31,015 bases of DNA, taken from assembly GCA_963581225.1 (NCBI GenBank), contig CAUZMW010000020.1, forward strand, positions 1 to 31,015, given 5' to 3'. Each line of letters opens with the position of its first letter. Position 1 is the first letter of the stretch. A program made the translations under genes and the position numbers. Positions 1-6,944 of this stretch are shown in pieces. The notes under the pieces were generated by a model. The model worked only from the letters and a program-made list of their open reading frames with translations, was not told where the DNA came from and searched no databases. The stretch is from SMWC01 sp963581225. GTDB taxonomy: Bacteria > Pseudomonadota > Gammaproteobacteria > Steroidobacterales > Rariloculaceae.

Positions 1-311
1 TCGACCAGGTCGACAGAGCGCTTGACGATCAATTCGACTCCGCAACGAACCTCGTTTTCGGTCACGTTGGCGATAACAACCTGCACCTGTTCATTACGAC
101 CGGCATCGAGAGCGACATCGACATAATCCTGGCCACGGTCTATCAAATCACCGGCGACTTCCAGGGGTCCGTGTCGGCGGAGCACGGCATCGGCACACTC
201 AAACGCGAGTATCTTCACTACTCACGCAGTGACGAAGAATTGGAGCTGATGCGTCGCCTGAAACGCGCGCTGGACCCGAGCGGAATACTGAATAACGGCC
301 GTGTGATCTAG
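1..311 (+). CDS. FAD-linked oxidase, C-terminal part (D-2-hydroxyglutarate/D-lactate/glycolate oxidase type), partial
   Basis: Only the last 102 codons are present; the 5' end lies before the window. The fragment has the C-terminal signature of FAD-linked oxidases of the vanillyl-alcohol oxidase superfamily: GHVGDNNLHL, with the His pair that contributes to the metal/active site in this family, then SAEHGIGTLKREYL, and the usual ending in which an LDPxGILNxGR-like motif precedes the stop. Family members oxidise 2-hydroxy acids such as D-2-hydroxyglutarate, D-lactate or glycolate with FAD. The N-terminal FAD-binding half is missing, so the substrate cannot be assigned. The gene is convergent with the next one, with a 7-nt gap between stop codons and no visible terminator. 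Confidence 0.9.
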   Translation, partial: DQVDRALDDQFDSATNLVFGHVGDNNLHLFITTGIESDIDIILATVYQITGDFQGSVSAEHGIGTLKREYLHYSRSDEELELMRRLKRALDPSGILNNGRVI

Positions 312-318
312 CAGCCTG

Positions 319-1041
319 CTAGCGCTCAGGCCCCTCGAGATAACTCCACTCGAAGAACTGATCGTAGAGTCTGGAATTGGCTCGCAACAGATACAGGCCC
401 TCGAGGATGTGCGCATAACGGACGGGGCCGAAGTCCAGCGTCTCGAATCCCAATGCCTGGCAGAGTTCTGCTACGACAGCCTTCGCTTCCGCGTCGTTCC
501 CGACCAGCGGAATTGTGACTGGATGGCCAAGAATATCGGGATCGATCATCGTATTCGCACTGATCGTATTGAATGCTTTGACGACCCTGGCGGCGGGCGC
601 CAGATTCTGGATACGCTCTGCGTTTGAGGTATAGGTAGGATAGTCCGCGAAACCGTCTTCATCGACGATCCGCGGATTGATCGGATCGATAATAATCTTC
701 CCGGAGAGATCGCCCAGACCGCGGACAACTTCTTCGGCAACATCCCAGGGCAACCCGATCACGACGATGTCCGCCTGCCGCGCCGCCTCCGCAGGTGTCG
801 TCGCCGACGCCCGCGTCCCGGTGGCGGCGACGAGCGCCTGAACGTCCTCACGCGCCGGTGAGCGGGAACCATAGACGATTTCGTGGCCGAGGCTCGCGAG
901 ACGTGGCCCGAGTGCGCTACTGACTTCCCCGGTGCCGATCATCGCTATCGTCTCCGCAGACACCCCTGCTGGAGCGGCAATTCCGATCATCAAGACCAGT
1001 GCTGCGCTGAGTCTCGTAGCCGCGCGACAAATGAAAGCCAT
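319..1041 (-). CDS. Exported NAD(P)-binding oxidoreductase, F420-dependent NADP reductase-like
   Basis: The protein has a Rossmann fold of the NADPH:F420 oxidoreductase / pyrroline-5-carboxylate reductase-like superfamily. After the leader comes the dinucleotide-binding motif IGTGEVSSALG with the following YGSRSP turn, then the NPRIVDEDGF and VKAFNTISA segments typical of the family. An unusual point is the clear Sec-type signal peptide: a basic start, a hydrophobic AALVLMIGIAAPAGV core and an Ala-rich cleavage site before ETIAMIG. Homologues are normally cytoplasmic. I prefer the ATG at 1041, because AGAGG lies 9 nt upstream of it; the in-frame ATG at 1050 directly abuts that ribosome-binding site. 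The substrate is unknown. It could be an inactive binding protein or use a cofactor available in the periplasm. Confidence 0.8.
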   Translation of the reverse strand: MAFICRAATRLSAALVLMIGIAAPAGVSAETIAMIGTGEVSSALGPRLASLGHEIVYGSRSPAREDVQALVAATGTRASATTPAEAARQADIVVIGLPWDVAEEVVRGLGDLSGKIIIDPINPRIVDEDGFADYPTYTSNAERIQNLAPAARVVKAFNTISANTMIDPDILGHPVTIPLVGNDAEAKAVVAELCQALGFETLDFGPVRYAHILEGLYLLRANSRLYDQFFEWSYLEGPER

Positions 1042-1118
1042 ACGCCCCATCCTCTGTTAGTTCGCCAAGTTCATCCGAAAGCTTAGCGCACGCGGCCGGA
1101 AATGAAACCCTGCGGCCA

Positions 1119-1149
1119 GCTAGATAGCCCCTCCAGGGGGCTATCTAGC
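1119..1149. repeat. Perfect 13-bp inverted repeat (hairpin) in a divergent intergenic region
   Basis: The arms GCTAGATAGCCCC and GGGGCTATCTAGC are perfect complements around a 5-nt loop (TCCAG). No T-run follows on either strand, so it is not a standard intrinsic terminator. It lies between the divergent exported reductase gene and the first cytochrome-propeller gene, where an operator or an mRNA 5' structure would be expected. Its function is unknown. Confidence 0.75.
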
Positions 1150-1157
1150 CAATGCGC

Positions 1158-1187
1158 ATGACCGCCCCTCGGGAGCTGGAGTAAGAT
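1158..1187 (+). promoter_or_regulatory. Possible sigma70 promoter for the first cytochrome-propeller gene
   Basis: ATGACC at 1158-1163 (4 of 6 matches to TTGACA) and TAAGAT at 1182-1187 are separated by 18 nt. They sit 45 nt upstream of the chosen ATG and just downstream of the hairpin. This is a weak match and a suggestion only. Confidence 0.25.
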
Positions 1188-1231
1188 GCGCTTCATAGTT
1201 GATTCAGCTAGAATCCCGAGGGCGATACCCA

Positions 1232-2989
1232 ATGAGAACCCGATTCCATAGCCTCTCCCTGACTCTCAGCCTTGTCTCCAGCGCCCTGATCTGCGGGACT
1301 GCAGCCGGTCAGGGATCGGTTGACGCCCTCGTCGAACGCGGCCAGGAACTGTTCCACGCCGATATCGGTTGCCGAGTCTGTCATGCCGAAACCGGCGAAG
1401 GTCTCGTCGGGCCGTCGTTGCGCTTTGGACCGACGCCGGTCGACATTTTCGATCAACTCGAGAGCAACCCCGTCATGGGCGTCATCGTCTCGGAGATGGA
1501 TCCCAGCGACGAAGATCTCGTCGCGATCTCCATGTATATCCGCACACTGGCCGGCCTGCCGCTGGATGCGGACCTGCCCGGTCAATGGCGAACGGCGTTA
1601 GCGACCGTCAAGGCAAATCAGGCCGAGCAACTCGAGTTCGCCAAGACCGACCGCGATCTGCAGGTCGAAGCTATCGAGACCTTCGAATCCGTACAGGCAA
1701 CCTGGACGCGACGTGCTGTGGAGGGAAGTGTAGAAAGCCACTATCAGACCGAGGTAGTCGCGACGTTCGACCCAGGTGAGCCGAAGTTTCAGCCGCAGCC
1801 CGGCAAGACGTATTTCTATGAGAATGTCGGCACGACGAGCTCGCCATCGATTCTCTTCGAAGGCTATGTCTCACCGACCAGCAATCAGATCGTCGTCGGT
1901 GACGCCGAGACCATGGAAGTCATCGCGAGTTATATGCTGCCGCAAGAATTGCGCGCAGTCGTGCATACGTCGCTGATGTCTCCAGACGGACGCTACGTCT
2001 ACATCATCGGCGCAAGACCTGGCGGCGATTTCGATACGACGACGAATCTGAGTACCTCCGCCACGCTGATCAAGGCCGACGCCATCACGTTGCAACCGAT
2101 CAGCCAGATTACGATCGGCGGCCGGCTCCATCACGGCCAGGTATTTCGTGATTACGTCATGCTCGACATGTTCGCGCGTGATCCCGACGGCCTCGCGATC
2201 AATCTGATGGATCCGGAAACCGACGAGATCGTCGGCGGTGTCAGAGATGTCGACATGGGCGGCTACGTCTACACCGCATGGACCGACAAGGACTACGAAT
2301 ATATCTATGCGCTGATGGAGCCCGCGGGCTACGCGCCCGGCCGAGCCACCGGCATGTTCGGTGCGATCAGCATGTACCAGGGCAGATTGATGGCGATGCG
2401 CCCGTTCTGGATCGCCAAGATCGACCCGGACACCTGGGAAGTCGTCGCGGAATTTCCGATTCCCGGTTACCGGCCCAACTGGCTGATCGTCGACTCCGCG
2501 AAGGAGAACATGTACGTCATTAACACGCTGTCCAATGCCTCGAAGATCAATATCGAGACAGGCGCCATCCAGTGGACCAACGGCACCGGTATCGGCCCCT
2601 ACGGCGGTTCGCTCAACGCCGATGAGACCGAACTGTGGGTCGCCGACAAGGGCGAGGCCGCAGGTCACCTCGGTCGTACGATCACCGTCATGGACTCGAT
2701 ATCCGGGCATGCGATTGAAACGCTGTACGGCGGCTACAAGGTCGATCACGTGCTGCTCTCGCCGAATGGCAAGGAGATGTGGGCGACCAGTAACGGCGAG
2801 GGACGGCTCTACGTGTACGACGTCGAGACGAAGGCCTTGCTGAAGGTCATCGACATGCCCGGCAACGGCGACGCCCACGGACTGATCTGGGTTCACTACG
2901 ACGAGAACGGCGAGTCGCGGGTCGTCCGCGATCAGGGCAACTTCCATGGCGGCATCAATCCGATGACTGGTAATCCGCTGGATTACTAG
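1232..2989 (+). CDS. Exported mono-heme cytochrome c fused to a beta-propeller (paralogue 1)
   Basis: This 585-residue protein has three parts. Residues 1-26 are a signal peptide. A small cytochrome c domain follows, with CRVCH at 47-51 and a probable axial Met at 89 (SEMDPSDEDL). After a linker of about 80 residues comes a long YVTN/YncE-like beta-propeller (about 190-585), with repeated strands such as PDGRYVYIIG, ETELWVADKG and GKEMWATS. I chose the ATG at 1232 because GAGGG lies about 9 nt upstream; the frame opens further 5' only with an ATG at 1199 that has no comparable site. Nine propeller histidines (245, 300, 301, 479, 493, 506, 549, 555, 572) are retained in the adjacent paralogue. 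The protein is predicted to be periplasmic and redox active. The architecture recalls NirS in outline only; I do not recognise the family, so the substrate is unknown. Confidence 0.85.
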   Translation: MRTRFHSLSLTLSLVSSALICGTAAGQGSVDALVERGQELFHADIGCRVCHAETGEGLVGPSLRFGPTPVDIFDQLESNPVMGVIVSEMDPSDEDLVAISMYIRTLAGLPLDADLPGQWRTALATVKANQAEQLEFAKTDRDLQVEAIETFESVQATWTRRAVEGSVESHYQTEVVATFDPGEPKFQPQPGKTYFYENVGTTSSPSILFEGYVSPTSNQIVVGDAETMEVIASYMLPQELRAVVHTSLMSPDGRYVYIIGARPGGDFDTTTNLSTSATLIKADAITLQPISQITIGGRLHHGQVFRDYVMLDMFARDPDGLAINLMDPETDEIVGGVRDVDMGGYVYTAWTDKDYEYIYALMEPAGYAPGRATGMFGAISMYQGRLMAMRPFWIAKIDPDTWEVVAEFPIPGYRPNWLIVDSAKENMYVINTLSNASKINIETGAIQWTNGTGIGPYGGSLNADETELWVADKGEAAGHLGRTITVMDSISGHAIETLYGGYKVDHVLLSPNGKEMWATSNGEGRLYVYDVETKALLKVIDMPGNGDAHGLIWVHYDENGESRVVRDQGNFHGGINPMTGNPLDY

Positions 2990-3030
2990 CGCTCGGGCCC
3001 GCTCAGCGCCCCGATCAGTGCTGCCGCCCG

Positions 3031-3058
3031 CCGACAGAGGTCACCGTTACGGTATAAT
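3031..3058 (+). promoter_or_regulatory. Sigma70-type promoter for the second cytochrome-propeller gene
   Basis: A consensus -10 box TATAAT at 3053-3058 lies 16 nt downstream of CCGACA (3031-3036, 4 of 6 matches to TTGACA). The ATG at 3102 is 43 nt further on, preceded by GGGGAG. This suggests the second paralogue can be transcribed independently of the first. Confidence 0.5.
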
Positions 3059-3101
3059 TAGCTATCCACATAAACGCGGCTGACTTTCGGGGAGCCTAAT
3101 A

Positions 3102-4844
3102 ATGAGATGCGTGCCTGGAGTTCTAGTTTCACTTTGCTTAACCGTCGTTAGCGTCACGGCCAACGGCCAGAGCTCGGCCGATACCCTGGTTGAGCGCGGC
3201 CAGGAACTCTTCCAGGCCGATATCGGCTGCCGAGTCTGTCACGCTGACACAGGCGAAGGTCTTGTTGGACCGTCGTTGTTATTCGGCCCCACGCCCGCGG
3301 ACATCTTCGACCAGCTCGAAAGTAATCCCATCATGGGCGTCATTGTTTCCGAGATGAACCCGAGCGATGAAGATCTCGTCGGCATCTCGATGTATATCCG
3401 CACGCTGGCCGGTCTGCCGCTGGAAGAAGGCCTGGCCGAGCAATGGCTCACCTCGCTCGCAGTCCTGAAGAGCAATCAGGCAGAGCGGTTGGAGTTCGAT
3501 AAAACACCACGAGACCTTCAGGTCGAGGCAATCGAGACTTTCGAATCCGTTCAGGCAACCTGGACACGGCGCTCCAGAGAAGGCAGCGTCTGGAGCGAAT
3601 ACCCGTCGCGGATCGTCGCGACCTGGGATCCGGGCGAGCCCAAGTTCGAACCGCAGCCCGGCAAGACCTATTGGTACGAGAACGTCGGCACGACGAGTTC
3701 GCCTTCGGTACTGTTCGACGGCTATCAGCCACCTAAGAGCAATTCGCTGGTCGTAGGCGATGCCGAGACCTTGGAAATCATCGCCCACTACGAGATTCCG
3801 GAGATCCTTCGCTCCGTCGTACACACCTCGGCTATGTCCCCGGACGGTAAGCATGCCTACCTCGTGGGCCCGCGAGAACCCGGCCCCGACGGCGCACCCG
3901 ACCCGGCCGGCGCACAAACGATGATCGTCCTCGACGCCCTGACACTCCAGCATGTCGCGCAGGTCACCATCGGCGCCCGACTCCACCATGGTCAGGTCTT
4001 CCGCGACAAAGTACTGTTCGACACGTTCACCAGAGACCCGGACGGCTTGGGTCTGTTTATGTTCGACCCCGATACCAATGAAGTCCTCGGCGGCGTAAAA
4101 GACCTCAACATGGGCGGGTTTATCTACACGGTCTGGGCCGACGCGGATTACGATTACATCTACGCGCTCATGGAGCCGGCCGGGTACGCGCCGGGGCGCG
4201 GTACCGGAATGCGGGGTGTCACGCGGTTCAATCGAGGCGATCTAACGGCCATGCGACCGTTCTGGATCGCGAAAATCGATCCGGATAGCTGGGAGGTCGT
4301 GGACGAGTTCCCGATCCCGGGATACCGGGGCAACTGGGCCGTCGTCGACGCAGCGAAAGAACATATCTATCCGATCATGAGTAGCTCCTCGGTTTCCAAG
4401 ATCAAGATCAGTACCGGTGAAGTCGTCTGGACCAACGGCACCGGTATCGGCCCCTATGGCGGATCGCTGAACGCCGACGAAACGGAACTCTGGACGGCGG
4501 ACAAAGGCGAGGCTGCGCACCACCTCGGCCGCACGATCACGGTAATGGACACGGAGGCGGGCCACGCGACAGCGACGCTATTCGGCGGGTACAAGGTCGA
4601 TCACGTCCTGTTATCTCCTAACGGCAAAGAGATGTGGGCGACGAGTAACGGCGAAGGCCGCATTTACGTCTACGATGAGGAGAGCAAGGACCTGCTCAAA
4701 GTCATCGATATGCCGGGTAACGGCGACGCACACGGCCTGATCTGGGTTCATTACGACGAGAATGGTGAGTCGGTCGTCGTTCGCGATCAGGGTAACTTCC
4801 ACGGCGGCATCAATCCCGCTCTCGGTCGCGTGCTCGACTACTAG
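3102..4844 (+). CDS. Exported mono-heme cytochrome c fused to a beta-propeller (paralogue 2)
   Basis: This is a 580-residue tandem paralogue of the preceding gene, clearly more than half identical by eye, with the same layout. A signal peptide (about 1-22) is followed by cytochrome c with CRVCH at 43-47 and the probable axial Met in SEMNPSDEDL, a linker containing VEAIETFESVQATWTRR, and a C-terminal propeller. The nine conserved histidine positions of paralogue 1 are all kept, including the LHHGQVF, VDHVLLSP, DAHGLIWVHYDENGE and NFHGGINP segments. The ATG follows GGGGAG at good spacing. The gene has its own TATAAT promoter upstream and a terminator directly after it, so it may form a separate transcription unit. 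Divergence is concentrated in the signal peptide and in the loop around residues 265-280. The substrate is unknown. Confidence 0.85.
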   Translation: MRCVPGVLVSLCLTVVSVTANGQSSADTLVERGQELFQADIGCRVCHADTGEGLVGPSLLFGPTPADIFDQLESNPIMGVIVSEMNPSDEDLVGISMYIRTLAGLPLEEGLAEQWLTSLAVLKSNQAERLEFDKTPRDLQVEAIETFESVQATWTRRSREGSVWSEYPSRIVATWDPGEPKFEPQPGKTYWYENVGTTSSPSVLFDGYQPPKSNSLVVGDAETLEIIAHYEIPEILRSVVHTSAMSPDGKHAYLVGPREPGPDGAPDPAGAQTMIVLDALTLQHVAQVTIGARLHHGQVFRDKVLFDTFTRDPDGLGLFMFDPDTNEVLGGVKDLNMGGFIYTVWADADYDYIYALMEPAGYAPGRGTGMRGVTRFNRGDLTAMRPFWIAKIDPDSWEVVDEFPIPGYRGNWAVVDAAKEHIYPIMSSSSVSKIKISTGEVVWTNGTGIGPYGGSLNADETELWTADKGEAAHHLGRTITVMDTEAGHATATLFGGYKVDHVLLSPNGKEMWATSNGEGRIYVYDEESKDLLKVIDMPGNGDAHGLIWVHYDENGESVVVRDQGNFHGGINPALGRVLDY

Positions 4845-4848
4845 ACGA

Positions 4849-4885
4849 AACGCCGGCCATTGTCGCAATTGACCGGCGTTTTATT
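4849..4885 (+). terminator. Intrinsic terminator after the cytochrome-propeller pair
   Basis: The stem AACGCCGG (4849-4856) pairs with CCGGCGTT (4873-4880) around a 16-nt loop and is followed by a TTTTATT tract. It begins 5 nt after the stop codon and separates the cytochrome pair from the Sco-led genes. Confidence 0.75.
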
Positions 4886-4934
4886 CTTGGAACCTGCGAC
4901 GCCCGCGCGCGTCTAAGGTCGATAGGATAAACGT

Positions 4935-5540
4935 ATGGTCATTAAACGCACAGGTACCGTACTAACGACGATGGCACTCGCCATCGGCTTTATTGCGTCT
5001 ACTCCGGCCTACGCCCAGGCCGACCATGCGCTACACCTCGCCGCGGATGCTGCGACGCATGAGAGCCTCGAGAGTGCTAACGTACACGGCATTAACGTCG
5101 CGTTCGAGTTGCAGGATCGAAACGGCAACCTCGTAACGGCGGAAGACTTCCGTGGCCGCTACGTGTTACTCGGCTTCGGCTTCACTAACTGCGCCCACAT
5201 CTGCCCGATGATGGTATTAAATATGGGCAAGGCGCTGAAGATGACGGACCACGAGGCGGCCGGGATATTCGTCAGCGTCGATACGGAACGGGATACGCCG
5301 GCCGTAACCGATACCTATGCTTCTAACTTCGGCGAGACAATGATCGGCTTGAGCGGCAGCTACGAACAGGTCAGTGCGGCAGCCGAGAACTTCAAAGTGA
5401 GCTTCGCGGTCACTAAGACCCAAGCCAACTACACCGTGCAGCACACGGCTAACGTCTACGTAATCGATCCTGCCGGTGAGCTGCTGGACGTCTTCACATT
5501 TGCAACGGAGCCTGACGTGCTTCTCGGGGCGATGCGCTAG
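4935..5540 (+). CDS. SCO1/SenC/PrrC-family copper chaperone or thiol redox protein
   Basis: This 201-residue protein has a signal peptide (cleavage near AYAQA, residue 28) and a thioredoxin-like Sco fold. The copper-binding CxxxC motif is C86-AHI-C90 in FGFTNCAHICPMM, and the third ligand is H170 in the VQHTANVYVIDP segment. IFVSVDTERDTP is the usual Sco strand and turn. Sco proteins bind Cu(I)/Cu(II) and deliver copper to, or reduce cysteines in, periplasmic or membrane copper enzymes such as the CuA site of cytochrome oxidase. No oxidase gene lies nearby, so the neighbouring cytochrome-propeller proteins are a reasonable but unproven client. AGGA lies 7 nt before the ATG. The stop is 18 nt upstream of the next gene, which suggests co-transcription. 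Confidence 0.9.
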   Translation: MVIKRTGTVLTTMALAIGFIASTPAYAQADHALHLAADAATHESLESANVHGINVAFELQDRNGNLVTAEDFRGRYVLLGFGFTNCAHICPMMVLNMGKALKMTDHEAAGIFVSVDTERDTPAVTDTYASNFGETMIGLSGSYEQVSAAAENFKVSFAVTKTQANYTVQHTANVYVIDPAGELLDVFTFATEPDVLLGAMR

Positions 5541-5558
5541 CCGCGCGCCGATATTCAT

Positions 5559-6920
5559 ATGGACACAGTCGCTCTCATCAACCCGCTAAAGCTCGGCGCA
5601 CTGCTGTTTGTCGGGCTGCTGATCGCGTCTTCATGGCTCGTCATGCCGTACTTCGTCCAAGGGCAGCAACTCCTGCGCAACGTCGGCGACGACAGCCGCC
5701 TGATGAAAGCCGGTAACGTCTCCCAGTACCTGACTCGTCGTCTGATATACACGCCGGATCTGGAAATTACGGCGACACTTGCGAGTGACGAGTACTTTCA
5801 GTATGTCGATCGCGCGGCCATCGTCGGCAATCTCCGCCCGGACAGAAACCTGATCTTCTTCGTAGCGGAAACGGTCCACCGCGGCGATTTACCCGCCACG
5901 GTGCCCAGGGCCACTCTGCATGTTGGCGACGACGAGTACCTCCCGGAGATCTCGGACGGCCCGACGCTCGTCGAACATCACCGGCTCAGCGTGTTCAGCT
6001 TTCCGAAACGCGATCCGGAGGGAAATCTGATCGATTTCGAGTCGGCTGGCCGGCTACGGCTGTATATCTCCAATCCCTATCTGGGCAGCGCGCGCGACAT
6101 GACATTCGTCGGTAGCTGGGACACTCCCTATTCGTTGCCCGAAGAGCTGAAGTCCCGGGCAGACATCACACCGGTTGCTATGTTGGCGCTGGGGGCCGGT
6201 CTTCTTTCCTCCGTGCTGACGCCATGTCTTCTGCAACTCGTTGTCGTCTTCGGCGGCGTTATCGCCGGTTTCTCTACCGTGCCGGGACAGACAAGCGGCG
6301 ATGTTCGCCAGATGACGCCGATCATCCGGCGCAAGATCACTCAGATCGCGGTCGCGTTCGTACTCGGCTTCACGTTGTTGTACGCGCTCGCGGGCGCCAT
6401 GATCGGCGCGATCGGCCACCAGGCGCAAATGATATTCGCTGAGTACAGCCGCATGGTCGCAGTCGTCTCGGGAGTGATCGTCATTCTCTTAGGCTTATGG
6501 GTCGGCCTGCGCGGCACACGCGAGTTCGCCTGTCGCATTCCCGACCGCCGGGCGATGGACAGCCTGTCCATGCGAGACATCACCGGCACGGTCATCGCGT
6601 CGATGGGCTACGCTCTTGGCTGCACGGCCTGCTTCGGCGGCGCGATCGTCGCGACTCTCATCGTCTATGTCGGCGCGATCGGCAGCGCTACGATCGGCGC
6701 GGGAATCATGCTGACGTTCGCCATTGGCGTCGCCATCCCGTTTCTGCTGGCCGCGTACTACATCAGCAAGATCGACAGCATCCTGCTGTTTCTGGCGAGA
6801 AACTCGAAACCTTTGAGCTATGCGAGTATGGCCGTCATCGTGACCTTCGGCTTGATCCTGGTCACCGACAACTTCCACACCGTCAGCGATATGATTTATC
6901 CGTATCTCGGACTGTCATAG
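5559..6920 (+). CDS. CcdA/DsbD-like transmembrane electron-transfer protein with an N-terminal extracytoplasmic domain
   Basis: This 453-residue membrane protein starts with one transmembrane helix (about 10-31). A soluble, mostly beta region of about 170 residues follows, probably extracytoplasmic. A polytopic segment (about 205-445) resembles the DsbD/CcdA core. The core carries the paired cysteines expected for thiol transfer: C223 in SSVLTPCLLQL, and C355 and C358 in YALGCTACFGG. Proteins of this family pass electrons from cytoplasmic thioredoxin to periplasmic thiols. Adjacent to a Sco protein, the likely job is to keep Sco and/or heme-binding cysteines reduced. The N-terminal domain is not the DsbD-alpha domain as far as I can tell, and I do not recognise it. 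The spacing on both sides (18 and 24 nt) fits an operon. Confidence 0.8.
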   Translation: MDTVALINPLKLGALLFVGLLIASSWLVMPYFVQGQQLLRNVGDDSRLMKAGNVSQYLTRRLIYTPDLEITATLASDEYFQYVDRAAIVGNLRPDRNLIFFVAETVHRGDLPATVPRATLHVGDDEYLPEISDGPTLVEHHRLSVFSFPKRDPEGNLIDFESAGRLRLYISNPYLGSARDMTFVGSWDTPYSLPEELKSRADITPVAMLALGAGLLSSVLTPCLLQLVVVFGGVIAGFSTVPGQTSGDVRQMTPIIRRKITQIAVAFVLGFTLLYALAGAMIGAIGHQAQMIFAEYSRMVAVVSGVIVILLGLWVGLRGTREFACRIPDRRAMDSLSMRDITGTVIASMGYALGCTACFGGAIVATLIVYVGAIGSATIGAGIMLTFAIGVAIPFLLAAYYISKIDSILLFLARNSKPLSYASMAVIVTFGLILVTDNFHTVSDMIYPYLGLS

Positions 6921-6944
6921 GCGCTTACTGTTAGCCTGTCGCTC

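Noticed and set aside
1119..1149. Hairpin as an intrinsic terminator
   Set aside because: Neither strand has a T-run after the stem, and no gene ends immediately upstream of it.
1871..2947. Long minus-strand open frame of 358 codons opposite the first cytochrome-propeller gene
   Set aside because: It mirrors a gene with clear heme and propeller motifs; its translation shows no domain and is rich in the Arg/Asp/Val expected of antisense frames.
1232..4844. Assignment of the cytochrome-propeller proteins as NirS, NosZ or SBP56/methanethiol oxidase
   Set aside because: No heme d1 segments recognised, no C-terminal CuA cysteine motif as in NosZ, and no SBP56 signature such as HHSGWN. Only architecture and context are similar.
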